This document shows, in pieces, positions 13,401 through 26,700 of a stretch of 64,000 bases of DNA (its first letter is position 1; every line of letters begins with the position of its first letter). Below the pieces are notes generated by a model. The model ran no database searches. It saw nothing but the letters and a program-made list of their open reading frames with translations, and was not told where the DNA came from. This DNA is from Hymenolepis diminuta (Eukaryota; Platyhelminthes; Cestoda; Cyclophyllidea; Hymenolepididae). The DNA lies in assembly GCA_900708905.1 (NCBI GenBank), contig CAADRB010000009.1, positions 1,620,844-1,684,843 on the forward strand. The letters are read 5' to 3'. Made by a program: the position numbers and the translations under genes.

Positions 13401-16400
13401 AGGTATATTTTAGTAAATAATAATTCCAAAAAATTTTAACTGCATTTTAATCACGAACCTTCTTTTCTAGTCAAAACGAAATAAGTTAAAATATCCGAAG
13501 ATCCGACGGCTTCGATCTCTAATTTACAGTCTGGTAAGATCACAAGTAGCCGCTTTATCTATCCGTGTTTCAGCAAGCGGAGTTAGTTCTTCAAGCTCCA
13601 AAGTTGCCTTTATTTATAAATACCACAGACCAACAATCTTATTGCCTTTTGATGTCATCAGAAAAAGAACGAAGTGCTTGGAAATCAGCCATCTCACAAG
13701 CGAAAGCAGACTATCATCCTCCATTTAAGTACCGAAGCCCTACCTCAGTAAGTCTAACAACAGCAACAATTCATCCTTTGATTTGAATATAATGTGAAAT
13801 TGATTCTAACATTAGTATTAATGTCTAGGCAGTAAAACGCAATTCTACAGTAAAACCTTTGGCGAACGTTTTCCGAGATCCCAAGCGAAAGTCCACTAGT
13901 CCAGTTAGCCTATGTGATAACATGGAGTCAGAGACAAATGATTCAATGAAAAATGAATTATCCTATATTATTAATCATTGCAAGCAGGTATGTAACGTTG
14001 GATTGCCTATAATTAGTGTAAAAATGCTCTTCAAAACTTTTTTCTTAAAAATCTAGGTTGCTTGCCTCAATAAGTTAGGAAAAGTTGTTCTTTCAGGTAT
14101 TTTTTTAGAAAATTTTATTTGAAACGATCTAAGCAGCCTATAGCCTTTAAAATATTTTCAATATTTTAGGTAGCGCTCTCAGTGGAGTCTTAGAAGTATG
14201 CGTTCACGAGGTTACAGGCTTGACTGAGAATGATTGTAAGAGTTCAATTTTCGTCTGGATATTTGACATGAATCTGCCCAGTTTCATGTATGGTTCTAAT
14301 GTATTCTTTTCTTTTAGCCTATTACGTTGCAATAGAGGTCGATTTTTACGGCCACTTTGAACTGGTAGCCAAGACAAAAAGTATTAGCAATGCAAAGAAT
14401 CCAAGTTGGAACCAGGTATGACTTTAAATAAAGAATTTTGTGTATCAATGTTTGCTTTTCTGTTTTAAGTATGTTTTTTTTTAAATTTAGTCATTCATAT
14501 TGGAGTTGGATACATCACAAACGATTTGCTTTACTCTCTTCCGACAGTCAACCGCCATTGGACACCTTGAACTTCCAGTAAGTTGGTGTGACCTTGAACC
14601 TATTTAGTTAACCAAAACAGATTAAGTTATCAGGATAATTTTCAGAAAAGGCCACGTATAATATCAAGGTAAGAAATTAAAACCTAGTTCGATAGTTATG
14701 TTAACATTTTGAAAATATTTGACCTCATTTGATGTAAAGTAGCTTTCTTAATTCTAAATGGAATAGTTAATTTTTTAGAATCTTTAAAAGGTAAATAATC
14801 CCAGTTGTCATTTTGTCTGCCAATTTGGTAACGTATTGTTCTTTTAAAAGAAAGCCCTACAAATCAGCAAGTTTCTGATTTGTATATATTTGCCAGCAGT
14901 TAGTAGTAGTAGTAGGACAATTGTTTTAGATGTAAAAATAGCCAGATATTTAAAGAGCAGATTAGTTATTCGCTTACTTTTTTAGATGAGCCACAAAGCA
15001 TATGAATAGACCATGATTTAAGAACACAGTACAAGTCTTATTTATGGATGGATATCTTCATAGTTATTCTTGACAGATCGAATGAATAATATTACTTTCT
15101 ATTTAGCAGTGGGTTAAATTTTAATAGAAAATCATACCTGCAGATTCATTTCACTATCAGTAGCCATTGCTAAGGTAGTGAATTGTTTTAGAGGTACCGC
15201 TGTAATACAGTAAGTTCATGTGTTTAGAAGTCGTATCGATGATACGAGTCGGACACAAGGATGCAGAGGTTTCAAATTCCAGTAAATTGGAGAGAGTTGG
15301 ATTCAAGATTTTATGATTGTATTCTTGCATTTTGACATTATATTCCACCTTTGCCTTGCAGTACCCACTTTTTAAAATTATATCTATAGAACCACTTTCT
15401 TTCACAATCGTAGAAGAGCCCTAACTTATGAAAACTTATATTGAGGTACACTTCCAGCTGCGTAAAATGGGAAATGTCTTTGTATTGCTGATGACCATTT
15501 TTTACAAACTTTTGCATCTGGACAAGAAGATTTTCACGTCAACAGAGCTCAACATGATTGCACAGTACTAAACTTAGTGGTAGTTCAGTTAGCACAAAGC
15601 TAGATACAGCGGTTGCGCAATTTTATTTTAAATGGTTAACATTTTTAAAGGGTGATTAGAATTTTGGTCTAAAAATGTAAATGGCTCACAGTGTATTTGC
15701 ACTTTTGGTTTGACTATTTTCTGAAAAGACTAGTGCAAGCGGACTTTGTAAATTTTCCGCTTTCATTTTAATTGGTTAAGGCAAGTATTACTTCAATTTT
15801 CTTTACCTTTAAACAGCTAGATATCGATCATTTGGATCAAAAGAATGAGTCCTACAACTTAACAGCTCTTGAAGATGCTACCAAACCTGTGAGTTCCAAA
15901 ATAATTTACTTTAAAATTTCTTTGTATATATAAATCATATTTTTCATTAAATTCATTGATAGATTATTTTAAAAATATCAATGGTATACAATGAGTGTTC
16001 AAGAATGCGAGGGCGTGAAGACTCAAAGAATCAATCAAACATGTTTGGTCTTACCCTTACCGAAGTTTTGAAGTTGATTTCAATTTTATACTTTAAATAA
16101 TTGTACCAATACAAAATTTGAAATAATAAATATTTATGTATTCGTCTAGACAAGACCAGGCCAATTTAGAGCTCCTGCAAAGGCAAGTAAGCAGTGAAAA
16201 GAAGTTTGAGAAGCTCAAAGTTCCTGTACTGGTGACCACGTGTGTTGAGGAAATTGAAAGAAGAGGTTTACAAGAGGAGGGAATCTATAGGATAAGTGGT
16301 ACCAACACAGCTATCACCTTCCTCAAAAGCCAGTTCGATGAAGGTTGATTACTTAATTAGCCTGTGTCTTTTTCCTAAAATTTGTTCATTTTTATATAGT

Positions 16401-19400
16401 TTAAAGCATTTTGAATATTTCGGTTGAATCACATTAAAGATTTCATTTCTTTTTTCTTTTAGGATCAAAGTATCAAAATAGAGTTTCTGTTCCAAGTTTT
16501 TTTCTCACAGATAGTTAATTAAGTGGGAGGGAATTCTATCAAATAATTGAAAGTTGGATTACATGGCAGATTTTTATATAGATGATTTGATTACGATAGG
16601 GCATTTAGGTAGATGGTCAGTCAATTAGTATAATAAATTTCTCAGTAAGGGATATAATATTTTAATACTACTTTTATAAGGAAAAGCACATCTATAATAT
16701 TACGTCCTCTACAGTCACTTGAAATGATAAAACAGACATGAAGATCTTTACCAAACGTTTATTTATTATTCTATTAAAATAAACCTGGGATTGTGTTTCG
16801 AGAATCTTAATCAATTTTAATTTAAAATATTGATAGTAAATGATTATAGAAATCAAAAGATAGTTGAAGTACCTATTCTGCTTGGGTATCATTTTCATGC
16901 GCGTTCCATGACAACCTGCTTTAGCGAATGTTATTATAATTTTGTTGTTATTACCCCCAGTAGTAAAAGAATTTTACAATATTTAATTTTTGGAAGCAAC
17001 TGGCATCGAATAGCAGTAAATCCAACAAAGGATAAAGGGGTGGGGATTAGAAAAACATGGCATGCAACGTCAAGGTTTCAAAGCGTCTTCAGTTAATTTT
17101 TGGACTAGGGTTGTACAATAATTACTAAATGGGCACTTTATGTTCTAAAATTCAAATCGCACGAATCGTCTCTTGGATTGCAGTAAATGCTTGTCTGCGA
17201 TTTTCAGTGCTTTCTGACGTATTATTTGATCAAGAAAGGTCGGTCTCGGCGCTTCATTTCGTTTTTTCTTCGAATGTCTGAGAAATCAAAATTTTCTTAC
17301 AGTTCATCAGCTTACAGTTTTAACATAGCAAAGGTAAGATAGATAAAAATTAGCGAATGTGCCGATGCTTTATGATGGAAGCCGTATACATTTGGTTTGG
17401 CAAATCTAAATAAAGGACTACAAATCTGCTTCCGTTGATATCCAATAAAAGTAAAATTTTCACAGAATACTGTATTTATAACAGGAGCAAAATTAAATAA
17501 CTAAACTAAGTGGATTCGTCATTTCTTAATCATTTCAGGAAATTTTAATTGCAACTCTGGATAATTAATTTCGTTTGAATACTAATGAACCATCAGTCAA
17601 AGGTCTCCAAGCAAGTATGACCTCAAAGCGTACAGATCATAAAAATATCATCCTAAATTCACAAGTATCTCCGAAAGAGAACCTTGAATCAACACAAGCG
17701 CGCTTTGTAGGAAAACATGCTGGAGCGATATTAAGGTTATAGAAGTCATATTTGAAGGCATTCAGCTGAGTTGGTTTGATTTCCACAAGTTACATTTACT
17801 GACTTGAATCGACAAATCACTCCAGAGCTATGAGGACGGAAGAAGTGCGACTGCTCGATCTTCTAAATTATTGTCGTTAGAAATATACAGTTTTTTTTAA
17901 AAAATATTTGGTTACGAGGAATACGGTCAGGTCCAATTGCCAACTTTGCGGCTTTCGATTCTGCGTTTATTCCAATCGTAAAGGTTAAAGAATAGAGTGA
18001 AAGCTTAAGCATTCTCATTAGAAAGGCTTGCTTAATCTTGAGAACGGATTTGTAGTTATGGGCTTTGCTCTCTAACCACATCGATAAAATAGCTTAGTAT
18101 TACTGGGAAGGTTTATCTAGATTTTCCCTTTTCTAGCATCTGTTGGAAAATATGCACTCTGGGGCTTCAAATTTACCTGATCTTAGGCTATTTTACTATG
18201 ATATAACAGAATTTTTATAATTTTGCAAAAGATAGATAATATTACGTATAGGACTGTTTTAAATATTTGTTTATCTTTTTCCTAGATACATCATTGGCTG
18301 TTAAACAGATCGGCGACTATGACATCAACGTTGTTAGCGGTTTATTAAAGTTATTTTTCAGGGATCTTTCAGAACCCCTAATTCCCAACAATGTTATGAT
18401 GGCACTCATCAAAGCGTCTTGTAATTACATTGTTAATAAAATATCAAAAAATTCAGGATTAATATTTAATAAGTTTAATATCTTGTGCGATTACATTATT
18501 TAATGGATTAATTTTTTCTGTTAAAGCATTAGAGGATGAGGATAAAAAGATGGCTGAATTTGGCAAAGCACTGAAAACTCTACCTCGGGCTAATTTAGAC
18601 ACTTTCCGATATCTTCTGGACCACCTTATGCGGTACGTTATCTGTGCTGCATTTAGCATTCAGAAATTTATTGATTATCATTGGAAACCTTATATGCACG
18701 TGCAGTTAGAGAAGAGGTTGATCGCGGCTAAAGTTAAAACTATGTTTAATTTGCATATGCATATAGGTATTGTTCCTCCCAATTACACCAATCTTCACTT
18801 CTCCATAAATGAGAGAAGAAGGAAAACAAAATCACTATTGATCTGAGCATCTATCTAGTAATCGCCCTAGATTATGGCCATCCAATCTATGAAGTTCTGG
18901 TCAATATTATAAATGTCAAATAATTTAGGCGGATTTACAATGCAGTGTGTGGGGTAGGTAAGCAATGGATTTAAATGAGTCACTGATGTGGAATCACTTG
19001 AAATGCATCATTAGTCCAATGTAAAATTGAAGTAAGGAGTCGGTTCCTTAACACCTAAGATGGCTTATATGAATTCTTGCGCATGAGTTACTGAATTGTA
19101 AGTTATTTGATGTACTATTTTATGAAATCCGCTTCGTCGCTTTACCCGCCAATTTTTGTTTGAATTCAGATTAACAGTGTTTATTATTTTGTCAGACTTT
19201 TGCTGTTAATAGTCATGAATTCACAGAAACGTAGTATCAGTATATTGTCTAGAATAGGTTTCTCTCATTAAAAAAAATTTGAATGAAACCATTCGGGTAA
19301 ACCTTTTGTTGATATTCATATTCACGTCAAATTAATTTTCATTACCTAATATTACAGAAAAGTTTTATGAACATAATGCCTTATCTTACCTTACCCGAAA

Positions 19401-21259
19401 TTTTCTGAATGCTATGCTGTTATTGTTGTGGGTGTTTTTTATAATCCGAGGTTGATAATTTTTTGGACAACTTGATGTTATTTATTAACCGTTGCTAAAT
19501 AAAGTGGTAGATTTAAACCACATTTATGCATCAAATGTTGCTCACGAATCATTTTAAAACATAATTATGCACAACTTCTACTGTTGAATAGTAATTTGGT
19601 TTCTAGTTGAACTGCGTCAGAATTCACGGTAAATACGAAGTATGATTCTCCTCTTTTATCGAAGCGTTTTCATTATGATGGTTGTTGCGTTCACGTGTTT
19701 CAATGCATTTTTTGATATTATGTTTATTGGTTAATGTAGATATTTTAAAGAAGAAATATTGCTGCTTTTATATTAATTCCTGTATCATTATGCCTCCAGA
19801 ATATTTTTAATTGCAGTAAAGCATAATGTTAATTAGAAATGATGGTAAGAAGTTTTGGAATTCTAATCAAACATGTCCCACTATATAGCACCTAAGAGGG
19901 CGGTAACAAAAAGTGATGTATCAGTTTAGTGGGGACTGAGGTGTTATTTCGTATATATAAACTCCTGATGTATTTGAGTATGCAAAGGAAAACTGTCAGA
20001 TAGAATTAGTGTCAGACTCTAAAAGATTTTATTTAGCTTATAATATATAAAAAGAAAGGAAACGCCTATATTAATACAGCGAGGATAAATTGAAATTAGA
20101 AACAAATAATGCAAATAGAGTCTGATCTTGAAGCAGCTATTGTTGGGCAGAAGAGTGAGTATTCACATGATCACCAAGTTGTAGGATACAATGAACATGA
20201 TCGTAGAAGCTAAGGCAGTAGCTAGCAGGTAACAGCAAATAGCAGTTCCAAAAAAATAGGATAAAAAGAGTTGTGTAAGCCAAAGTGTACTGAATAAACA
20301 GCGACAGGGATTTGAGAGAGTAAGAGAAAGATGAGGGAGAGAACTGATGAGAAGGAAGCGTAAGAGCAGATAACAACAAGCATGTGTCTGCGTGTATGTG
20401 AGTGGACTCATACAAGCAATTGATATGAGTCACTTGGACGAGGGCGAGCGTGAAGGTATGAGTGCAAAGATACCTGTAAATGTAACGGCACAGAGAAAAT
20501 GGGGGAGTCGATAAGCTCATCTAGACATGGCACGTAGGGGTTAAGGTCAGAGGGACATAAAAACGTCATTGTGGCCTCGTGAACAAAAAAAATCGAAATA
20601 TTTTCATGGAGAATGCGAATAAGGAGTAATTTTGGAAACGCGCAGGAGTTATCCTCCAGTCTTAATCCTTGCTCAATTTGGTAAAAAAAGGATTCGCTAT
20701 TGATTATCATGCATTTTCATAAAGTCAAAAGGTCGACGCTCGTTGGCGCACCTACTGTAATAAGGATGACCAACTGACGCTTTCTCTTCCCAGTTCAAGT
20801 GTTTTTTTAACACCCTTTAATACTCTCGGGTGGCTAACTGACCTCAAACTTTTAAATGTAAAATTAAGCACTGAACACCGCTGTAGTGGATCTTGAAAAC
20901 AGGTTTAATGTTCCCAAACCCCGTAGTTCAAATATCGTATAATCCTCACAAATTTTTCTTCATATTTAGGTTTCAGCTTTCAAGAAAAGTGAGAACCACC
21001 CTATTGTTAACTATTTTCTTTTTGCAGAGTATGCCAGTATGAAGCGCGGAATAAAATGACCGCTAGTAATCTTTCACTAGTATGGGCGATAACATTATTC
21101 CAACCCCTACAAATTGACGCTGGCAGCTCGGCTGAAATTGACCTTACTTCACTTCAAAACGCTCGAAGTGCGGCTTCACAGAGCATGTTACAGACAACAA
21201 TTTTGAGTACAATTTTAAAGTACTGTGCCGATGGAAATCTCGACTTATCAATCGGTTAA
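7432..21259 (+). CDS. ABR: BCR/ABR-type RhoGEF/RhoGAP protein
   Basis: Multidomain regulator of Rho-family GTPases (Rac/Cdc42 in animals). Exons: 7432-7589, 7622-7886, 7963-8076, 8378-8539, 9435-9500, 9647-9665, 9764-9816, 11149-11265, 11378-11499, 12969-13126, 13290-13402, 13471-13533, 13574-13747, 13829-13987, 14057-14096, 14170-14235, 14318-14415, 14491-14577, 15817-15888, 15963-16072, 16150-16343, 18286-18420, 18527-18632, 21028-21259. They total 2883 nt (960 aa), in phase throughout. Residues 1-141 are acidic/basic and low complexity. About 142-280 is a short, divergent DH-like region containing 'LNKPTQWISETLMRI'. About 319-515 is a split PH domain with a charged helical insert and the closing Trp (SAWKSAISQAK). 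About 582-715 is C2. About 740-960 is RhoGAP, with the arginine finger in GIYRISG (R786), LLKLFFRDLSEPLI (K825, R829) and N898. It lacks the BCR kinase and coiled coil, so it is ABR-like. The start is the first ATG, directly after an AG. Exon 2's end (donor GTGCGT) and the 19-nt exon 6 are the least certain. The GAP half is sure; GEF activity is not. Confidence 0.85.
9501..9527 (+). other. Possible alternative exon-5 extension of BCR/ABR gene
   Basis: Exon 5 can end at 9500 (donor GTAAAG) or at 9527 (donor GTAAAT). The 27 nt between them are open and in frame (VKLQCKGSS), so either choice keeps phase 0 into exon 6. RNA data would decide. Confidence 0.4.
11770..12130 (-). repeat. Possible decayed LTR in intron 9 of BCR/ABR gene
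   Basis: A G+C-richer island within intron 9. Read on the minus strand it has a CCAAT-like motif (ATTGGTTG), a weak TATA-like AATAAAA (12017-12023) and, about 145 nt later, AATAAA (11871-11876). That order is like the better LTR candidate near 33.5 kb. No paired copy or target duplication was identified. Confidence 0.3.
18633..21027. other. Long intron 23 of BCR/ABR gene
   Basis: About 2.4 kb with no gene that I can support. A 127-codon minus-strand frame at 20137-20520 is rich in Ser, Leu and Thr, a by-product of purine-rich plus-strand sequence, and matches nothing I recognise. Confidence 0.5.
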
Positions 21260-22740
21260 TAGCACATTTGCAATATGCCTATTACATTTATTTGTATTTC
21301 GTTTATATTGTTCTGGCGGCATAAATTTGTCACCATAATTAAGTTTTCACAATTTAATATTATGACAAAACTATTGTGGTATTAGCATATCAGGCATAAT
21401 TTTGCACCATTATGGTTTTAAATATTTTGTTACCTTTCCACTTCTCTTTCGTGTATGAAACGGATTTAATTCTTAAAATGAAACAGTTATAAATATTTTT
21501 TCTTAATTGCATATGATCTTTAATGGAATAACACGCAATACATCTTTGAACAGTTTTCCTAGCATGTTTGCTTGAGTAGCTTTTATAACATTATTCAAAA
21601 TTCAAAGGCGATAAAATAATCACGGAAAATTCCCAATATTTCATCTCTCTAAATGGGACAGAAACTAAATTGTCCCATACATCTGTGAATGAAAAACAAT
21701 TTAAAATATGCAAGGATGATGCGCACACTTAGAGTCATTTTATATAGGAAATGCGTTAATCTATTCACAAATAATTAAGTATGAACAATAAAAATCACAA
21801 CGTGAAAGGAAAGAAAAATGGTCGAGATCTTAATCCCGCTTAGGAGTTATCTAATTCGTTTTTGTGTTAGTTCATGGAATTGGTGTAAGTGTGTGCTAAA
21901 ATGCTGAATTTCAAATTGATCGACTATCCTTATCTATTATAGTTAAACTAGAATTGTGTAGATACTTGATATCTGCTAAAAATGGCAAGATTCAAAACGT
22001 AAACTTCTACATATCTAGGGTTGGAAATTAATGTAGACAGCGATAGAAATTGTGAACTACTATAACTTAAAGCTATACAGCAAATCCTAAAGGTCCGACT
22101 CAAATTAGAATGTCCACAATTATGGGTCAAAGTAAGGGCGGGGCTTATCCTAATCTTAGTAGGGCCAATTCGCGAGTACGGCCTTTACACTATAGTATTA
22201 GGAGTTTCTGATAACAGCAGATGTGAGGCTCTCCATTATAATGCAAGAATGCTAACATGATACGTGAAAGGCTATATTTGTTATAAGCATTTTAAAAATC
22301 ATTGAGTTATCACTGCTGGAATACTTTTGAATCCTATTTTTCGAATAATGGGTGCAATAAATGCGATTTTGTAAATTGAACATAGAAAATAATATTTGAA
22401 GATAGGTCGATTATTTGTAAAAATTTATAGTTACAAATACCTTATATAAGATAACAATTTTATGATCAATAAACAACAGAAATATTTCAACTTATCTAGA
22501 AAAAAGTTCAAAATAAAATATATTTCTTATTGTAACGCATTGTTAAAAATGTAGATGCAAGAATAGGTTAGGTTACATGCAAGCATATTGAGTTAATTCA
22601 GGAGAAAAATGTATGAATATTTAAACTATAAAGAATTCAATTTAAGTTGATAAGAAGGAAATGATTTTAAAGCATCAATCTTAATTATCATTTTTTAATT
22701 TTAAAATTCTGAAAATTTTCGGATATTAATACCTTCGAAG
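21260..22740. other. 3' flank of BCR/ABR gene
   Basis: Contains the 3' UTR. The first AATAAA that I see on the + strand is at about 21787-21792, roughly 530 bp past the stop codon. That would be a plausible but unproven polyadenylation signal. Nothing else recognised. Confidence 0.4.
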
Positions 22741-22744
22741 ATCA

Positions 22745-22860
22745 CTAGGAGCAGGGTTCCCAACACTTGACTTTGGTAGAGGAAAGGCATCCTGGAGTCG
22801 CTCTTACGAGAAGTTTTCATTACACTATCTATCTTGCTGACCCGAATTTACCGGTGGTTA
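22745..22860 (-). repeat. SINE copy 3 (truncated)
   Basis: Body part only of the SINE family. The + strand reads 'cccaacacttgactttgg', then 'ggcatcctggag', then 'cttgctgacccgaatt', in the same order as in copies 2, 4 and 6. The tRNA-like head is missing. Confidence 0.6.
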
Positions 22861-23559
22861 GTAATTTGTGCAATTAACAAGTCTACTCAATCTACACTTT
22901 CATTTTCTTGTTATTAATGTTGCACTATTATACCTCAAAATAACGAAATGTGTTTAATTTAAATAATAACTCCTTATCTACTACAATATTATCGTTTTTA
23001 GGTACTTAAGTGATCTCTACATAAAATAAAATTGGAATATTTTTTAAAATTTGAAAATCTGGTCCTTTGAGCATGAAGTAGTGGACGATTACCGAGAAGT
23101 AGAAAGTTCAATGTGAATCCTTAAATCAAATTTTTATGACGTTTTTATATCAACTGGGTTCATTCCTTTTAAAGAACATTTCCCACCTTTGCTTCGAAAA
23201 TATTATTCTGAAAATAAGAAATAAATATTTGAGTTCATTAATGAACCCGAACGCTTTTATCATAGTTACTTTGTAGAAATTTTGGAATTATTACCCCATT
23301 TAATTCAGCTGTACCACTAGTAATAAGTTTTCATTTAAAAATTGGTAGGTTTTAGTATTTGCTTATATTTGTTGCTTATATTTTTATGAAGAATATTAAA
23401 TAAGTTTATTTTCAAATATTAAATTATATTATTATGCAAATATTAAATTTCTGTGTATGTTGACATCAGTTTTGAGATTCACATTTTTCCGAAATTAGCT
23501 GTTTTGCAGTATATGTTATACTTTTCCACGTTTTTTTTTAATTTTTCTATTTCCAAACC

Positions 23560-23748
23560 TCATTAGGGGAAGCATTCACAGCAATAGACTTGAGTAGACA
23601 GAGGGTTTCCTGAAGCTACTTTTGCTGACTAGAATTAACTAAGGCGGTTGGTCAACTGTATCACTGGATGCACACCCATCGGCATTGATCTCGTGATCCC
23701 TGATTTTGCAGGCATGCACTTGAGCACTACACCAAAATCTATTTTCAT
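23560..23748 (-). repeat. SINE copy 4
   Basis: Minus-strand copy with both parts. The head is near 23680-23748 ('catcggcattgatctcgtgat' region, with the lysine-tRNA-like 'aggcatgcacttgagcact' stretch after it). The body is at 23560-23680. Confidence 0.65.
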
Positions 23749-23749
23749 C

Positions 23750-26700
23750 ACCTCCATACATATTGCAATCATATTTTTCAAACTTCTAATTTCAGACTGT
23801 TTAACTATTGTAATATCTGGATTGTAAGGTTAAGGTACGTGGCAATAGGGGATATTGTTCCAAATCGGTGGTATTCGTTTATTACTGATTGAGTTGGATA
23901 AAGCTAAAATATTAAAGTGGAAGATTCTTATTATTTAAACATTGAATCTCTGAAATACACTTCATTTCTTTAAAGATACTATGCAATTAAACGTTTAAAG
24001 GACCTATTCCGGATTTTAATTAGGAACGCCAATGTTAAAATGAAAGTATAATAGTTGGCGACAAAGCTTTTTAAATAAATTTTCTTTTTCATGGAAGGTA
24101 TAAGTATATATATATATATATATATAGAAATACAGCATTCTGGTTAAACGTTAAGTGTAAGCTTGTCTTCATGCAGAAGAAAACACATTATAAGCAGTTA
24201 CTTCAGCGATGCCGAATGTACCTAAAATGCTGTCCTGCACAATAATCGAGAACTTTTTATTCAAAACGATAGAGACAGTCATATGTGGGATCACCCGTGA
24301 AAACACTAAAAGTGCAATTTATCCTACTACTAGCGAAATGAACATCAATTCGTAAATGCGGTTTTATTCCGACCCAGCATTCCCACGAACAGTCATGAAT
24401 GACAATCCATGGCTTACAAAACTTGCGAAATATAAATGATAATTAAATGCACCGACTGAATTAACGTAGAAGTTCCACTCATAAATCCGAGCAAAAATGT
24501 GTATAAAATTGAATTTCTGTCATTCTTGTCTCTATTTATTTCATATATAAAGCACCTTCAGATCACTGATTAAGGCTAGAACATTATAAGCAGCTTATAA
24601 TTTCTTAATTTTTCCCGGTTAAATGAAGGTCTTAGCATTTTTAACTATAAAAAACACCCGTCCAAAAATAAAAGTAAATGAAAATAAGCGCTTGGGGACA
24701 ACACCGAATCACCGTTTATGCTTTAGGAATCAATCATTTAAAAAGAGAAATACATGGTTTAACTGGTAAAGAGAATAGCACCTTATCCGTATTGCCTCAA
24801 ATTTGAAAAAATAGATCATCTAGTTTGATGTTTGAATCGTAACTCCTTTGTGAAGCCGATAACTGTTTATTATGTACATACGAAAGACTTATCATAATTA
24901 TAATAACATGCTTATTTGGTGAGATATAAAAGAAGACTCAAATTATCAATATGCTTGTTTTATTATTGGGAAATTCGTTGAGGTATATATATATATATAA
25001 TTCGTAATAAGTACATTGCTACAATGCTGCTTTTCAGCGTAATATTTTGCTTCTGATTGTATGCATAAATAAATATATCCACAAATATAATACAGCAAAA
25101 TGTTTCGAATGGCGAATGAATGAAAAACGGAGAAATAATATATTTATAAATATAATATTTCAATGATTCAATACATCGAAGGGCATTAATGGATCGTTTT
25201 TGCTCTAAAAATGGAGGGGATATGGGAAATGGTGTCAACAAAGGTCAAAATGCAGGATAATACTTAATCGGAAACCAATAACCTATGTTATAGAAATTAA
25301 AAAATACCTAACACGTTATAAATTGTCTGATAAATCATTACCTTGAAATTTATTATTACTTCTCATAAAAAGGAAGTGAGCACAACATTTGGAACCTGTG
25401 TTCAGATGATGAATGTTATCAAAAATAAAATACATCTTTCAAAATACAAATTGGAATTAAAATGCGATGTAAAGACTCAAACATTCCATTATGCTCTAAA
25501 TCGAGCAATGAGCACGGTCTTTTTTCAATCTCGATAAAGTATAATTTGCTTTTTATCAGGATGTCGAAATGATAAGTTTAAAGCTGCAGGATTTATTTTT
25601 TGTTATGGGATAATCAATTCCCACAAATTGTCTCCAAGTCGTCCATTATCAACAAGTATACTCCGACGTGCACCATCCCCAACACCTTAACATTTATTGG
25701 TAATAAAAACTGTTATCAGTTTGAAGATGTATTAATCTCAAAGCATCGACAAAGTGAAGATGACTTGGATCCGAATATAAAGTTTTTGATTAGATAATAA
25801 AGTATCTCTGGTTGACACAATCGGAGACTAGCGATATCAAGTGAGCAGATAATCATAGCAGCTGAAACTAGATTTCCTAGGATTACTACGGTGCAGAAGA
25901 ATCTTACTTTGCAAAATTTACCAATCTTAGAATTTTAGGAACTTTAATTGCAAGTTTAAACCTGTTTGACCGTTTTTAAATTTGGTCTGATTGACATAAT
26001 CTCTTGATATCGTTACTTCAGATTTCCCTATCTTCATCTTCCACAACTATATTTTGACATTTTCATATTCCGACAATGCCACCAGATTACATTGCGTTAG
26101 AGCTCCTCCATTTTCATAGGTAATAATAAGGCCAAATAACGCAGTTCAATTTTTTAAATCAATTTTTTTTAATTAAAGGCTATTAGTTCATTTGAAGCCG
26201 ACTTAAGCATGCGTGCACTCTCGCAGCAAGAGAGAACATTTTAGACGATTGCGACTTCGAAAATGCAAAGAAGGTGGCGGTTCAGTAATAATAAAGGGAT
26301 ATCCTGTGGGGTAAAATAAAAACAAATTGCTTTTAATTTGAAATGTTGATGAGGACTGTGTTGATTAGCATTTAAAAATGTCATCCATCCAATTGGTAAA
26401 GTTGCTTGGTAAATTAATAAGAGTGTTAATCAGACAGTTTATAAACCCTGATGAATAATCTGATTTATGTCTGTTGTATTAAAGTATCCCAAATGATAGC
26501 AACAATGTGGGTGCAAATTTTTCAGAAAGTCCTTTATTATTTTGTGGCCTGCAGACCCTAGTTTTAAAAATCAGTTAAGTGGCTGAACAGTTTTATTTTC
26601 CTTAAAGTACCAAGAAAATTCAAGAAACCAATCTAGTTTTCTGGTAAATTATTTCAGAATATTGGCAGAAATATATGCTTAAAGACAAGGGAGTGGACAA

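Noticed and set aside
20137..20520. 127-codon minus-strand frame in BCR/ABR intron 23
   Set aside because: Composition is Ser/Leu/Thr-rich low complexity caused by purine-rich sequence on the other strand. It lies inside an intron with phase-consistent neighbours and shows no domain.
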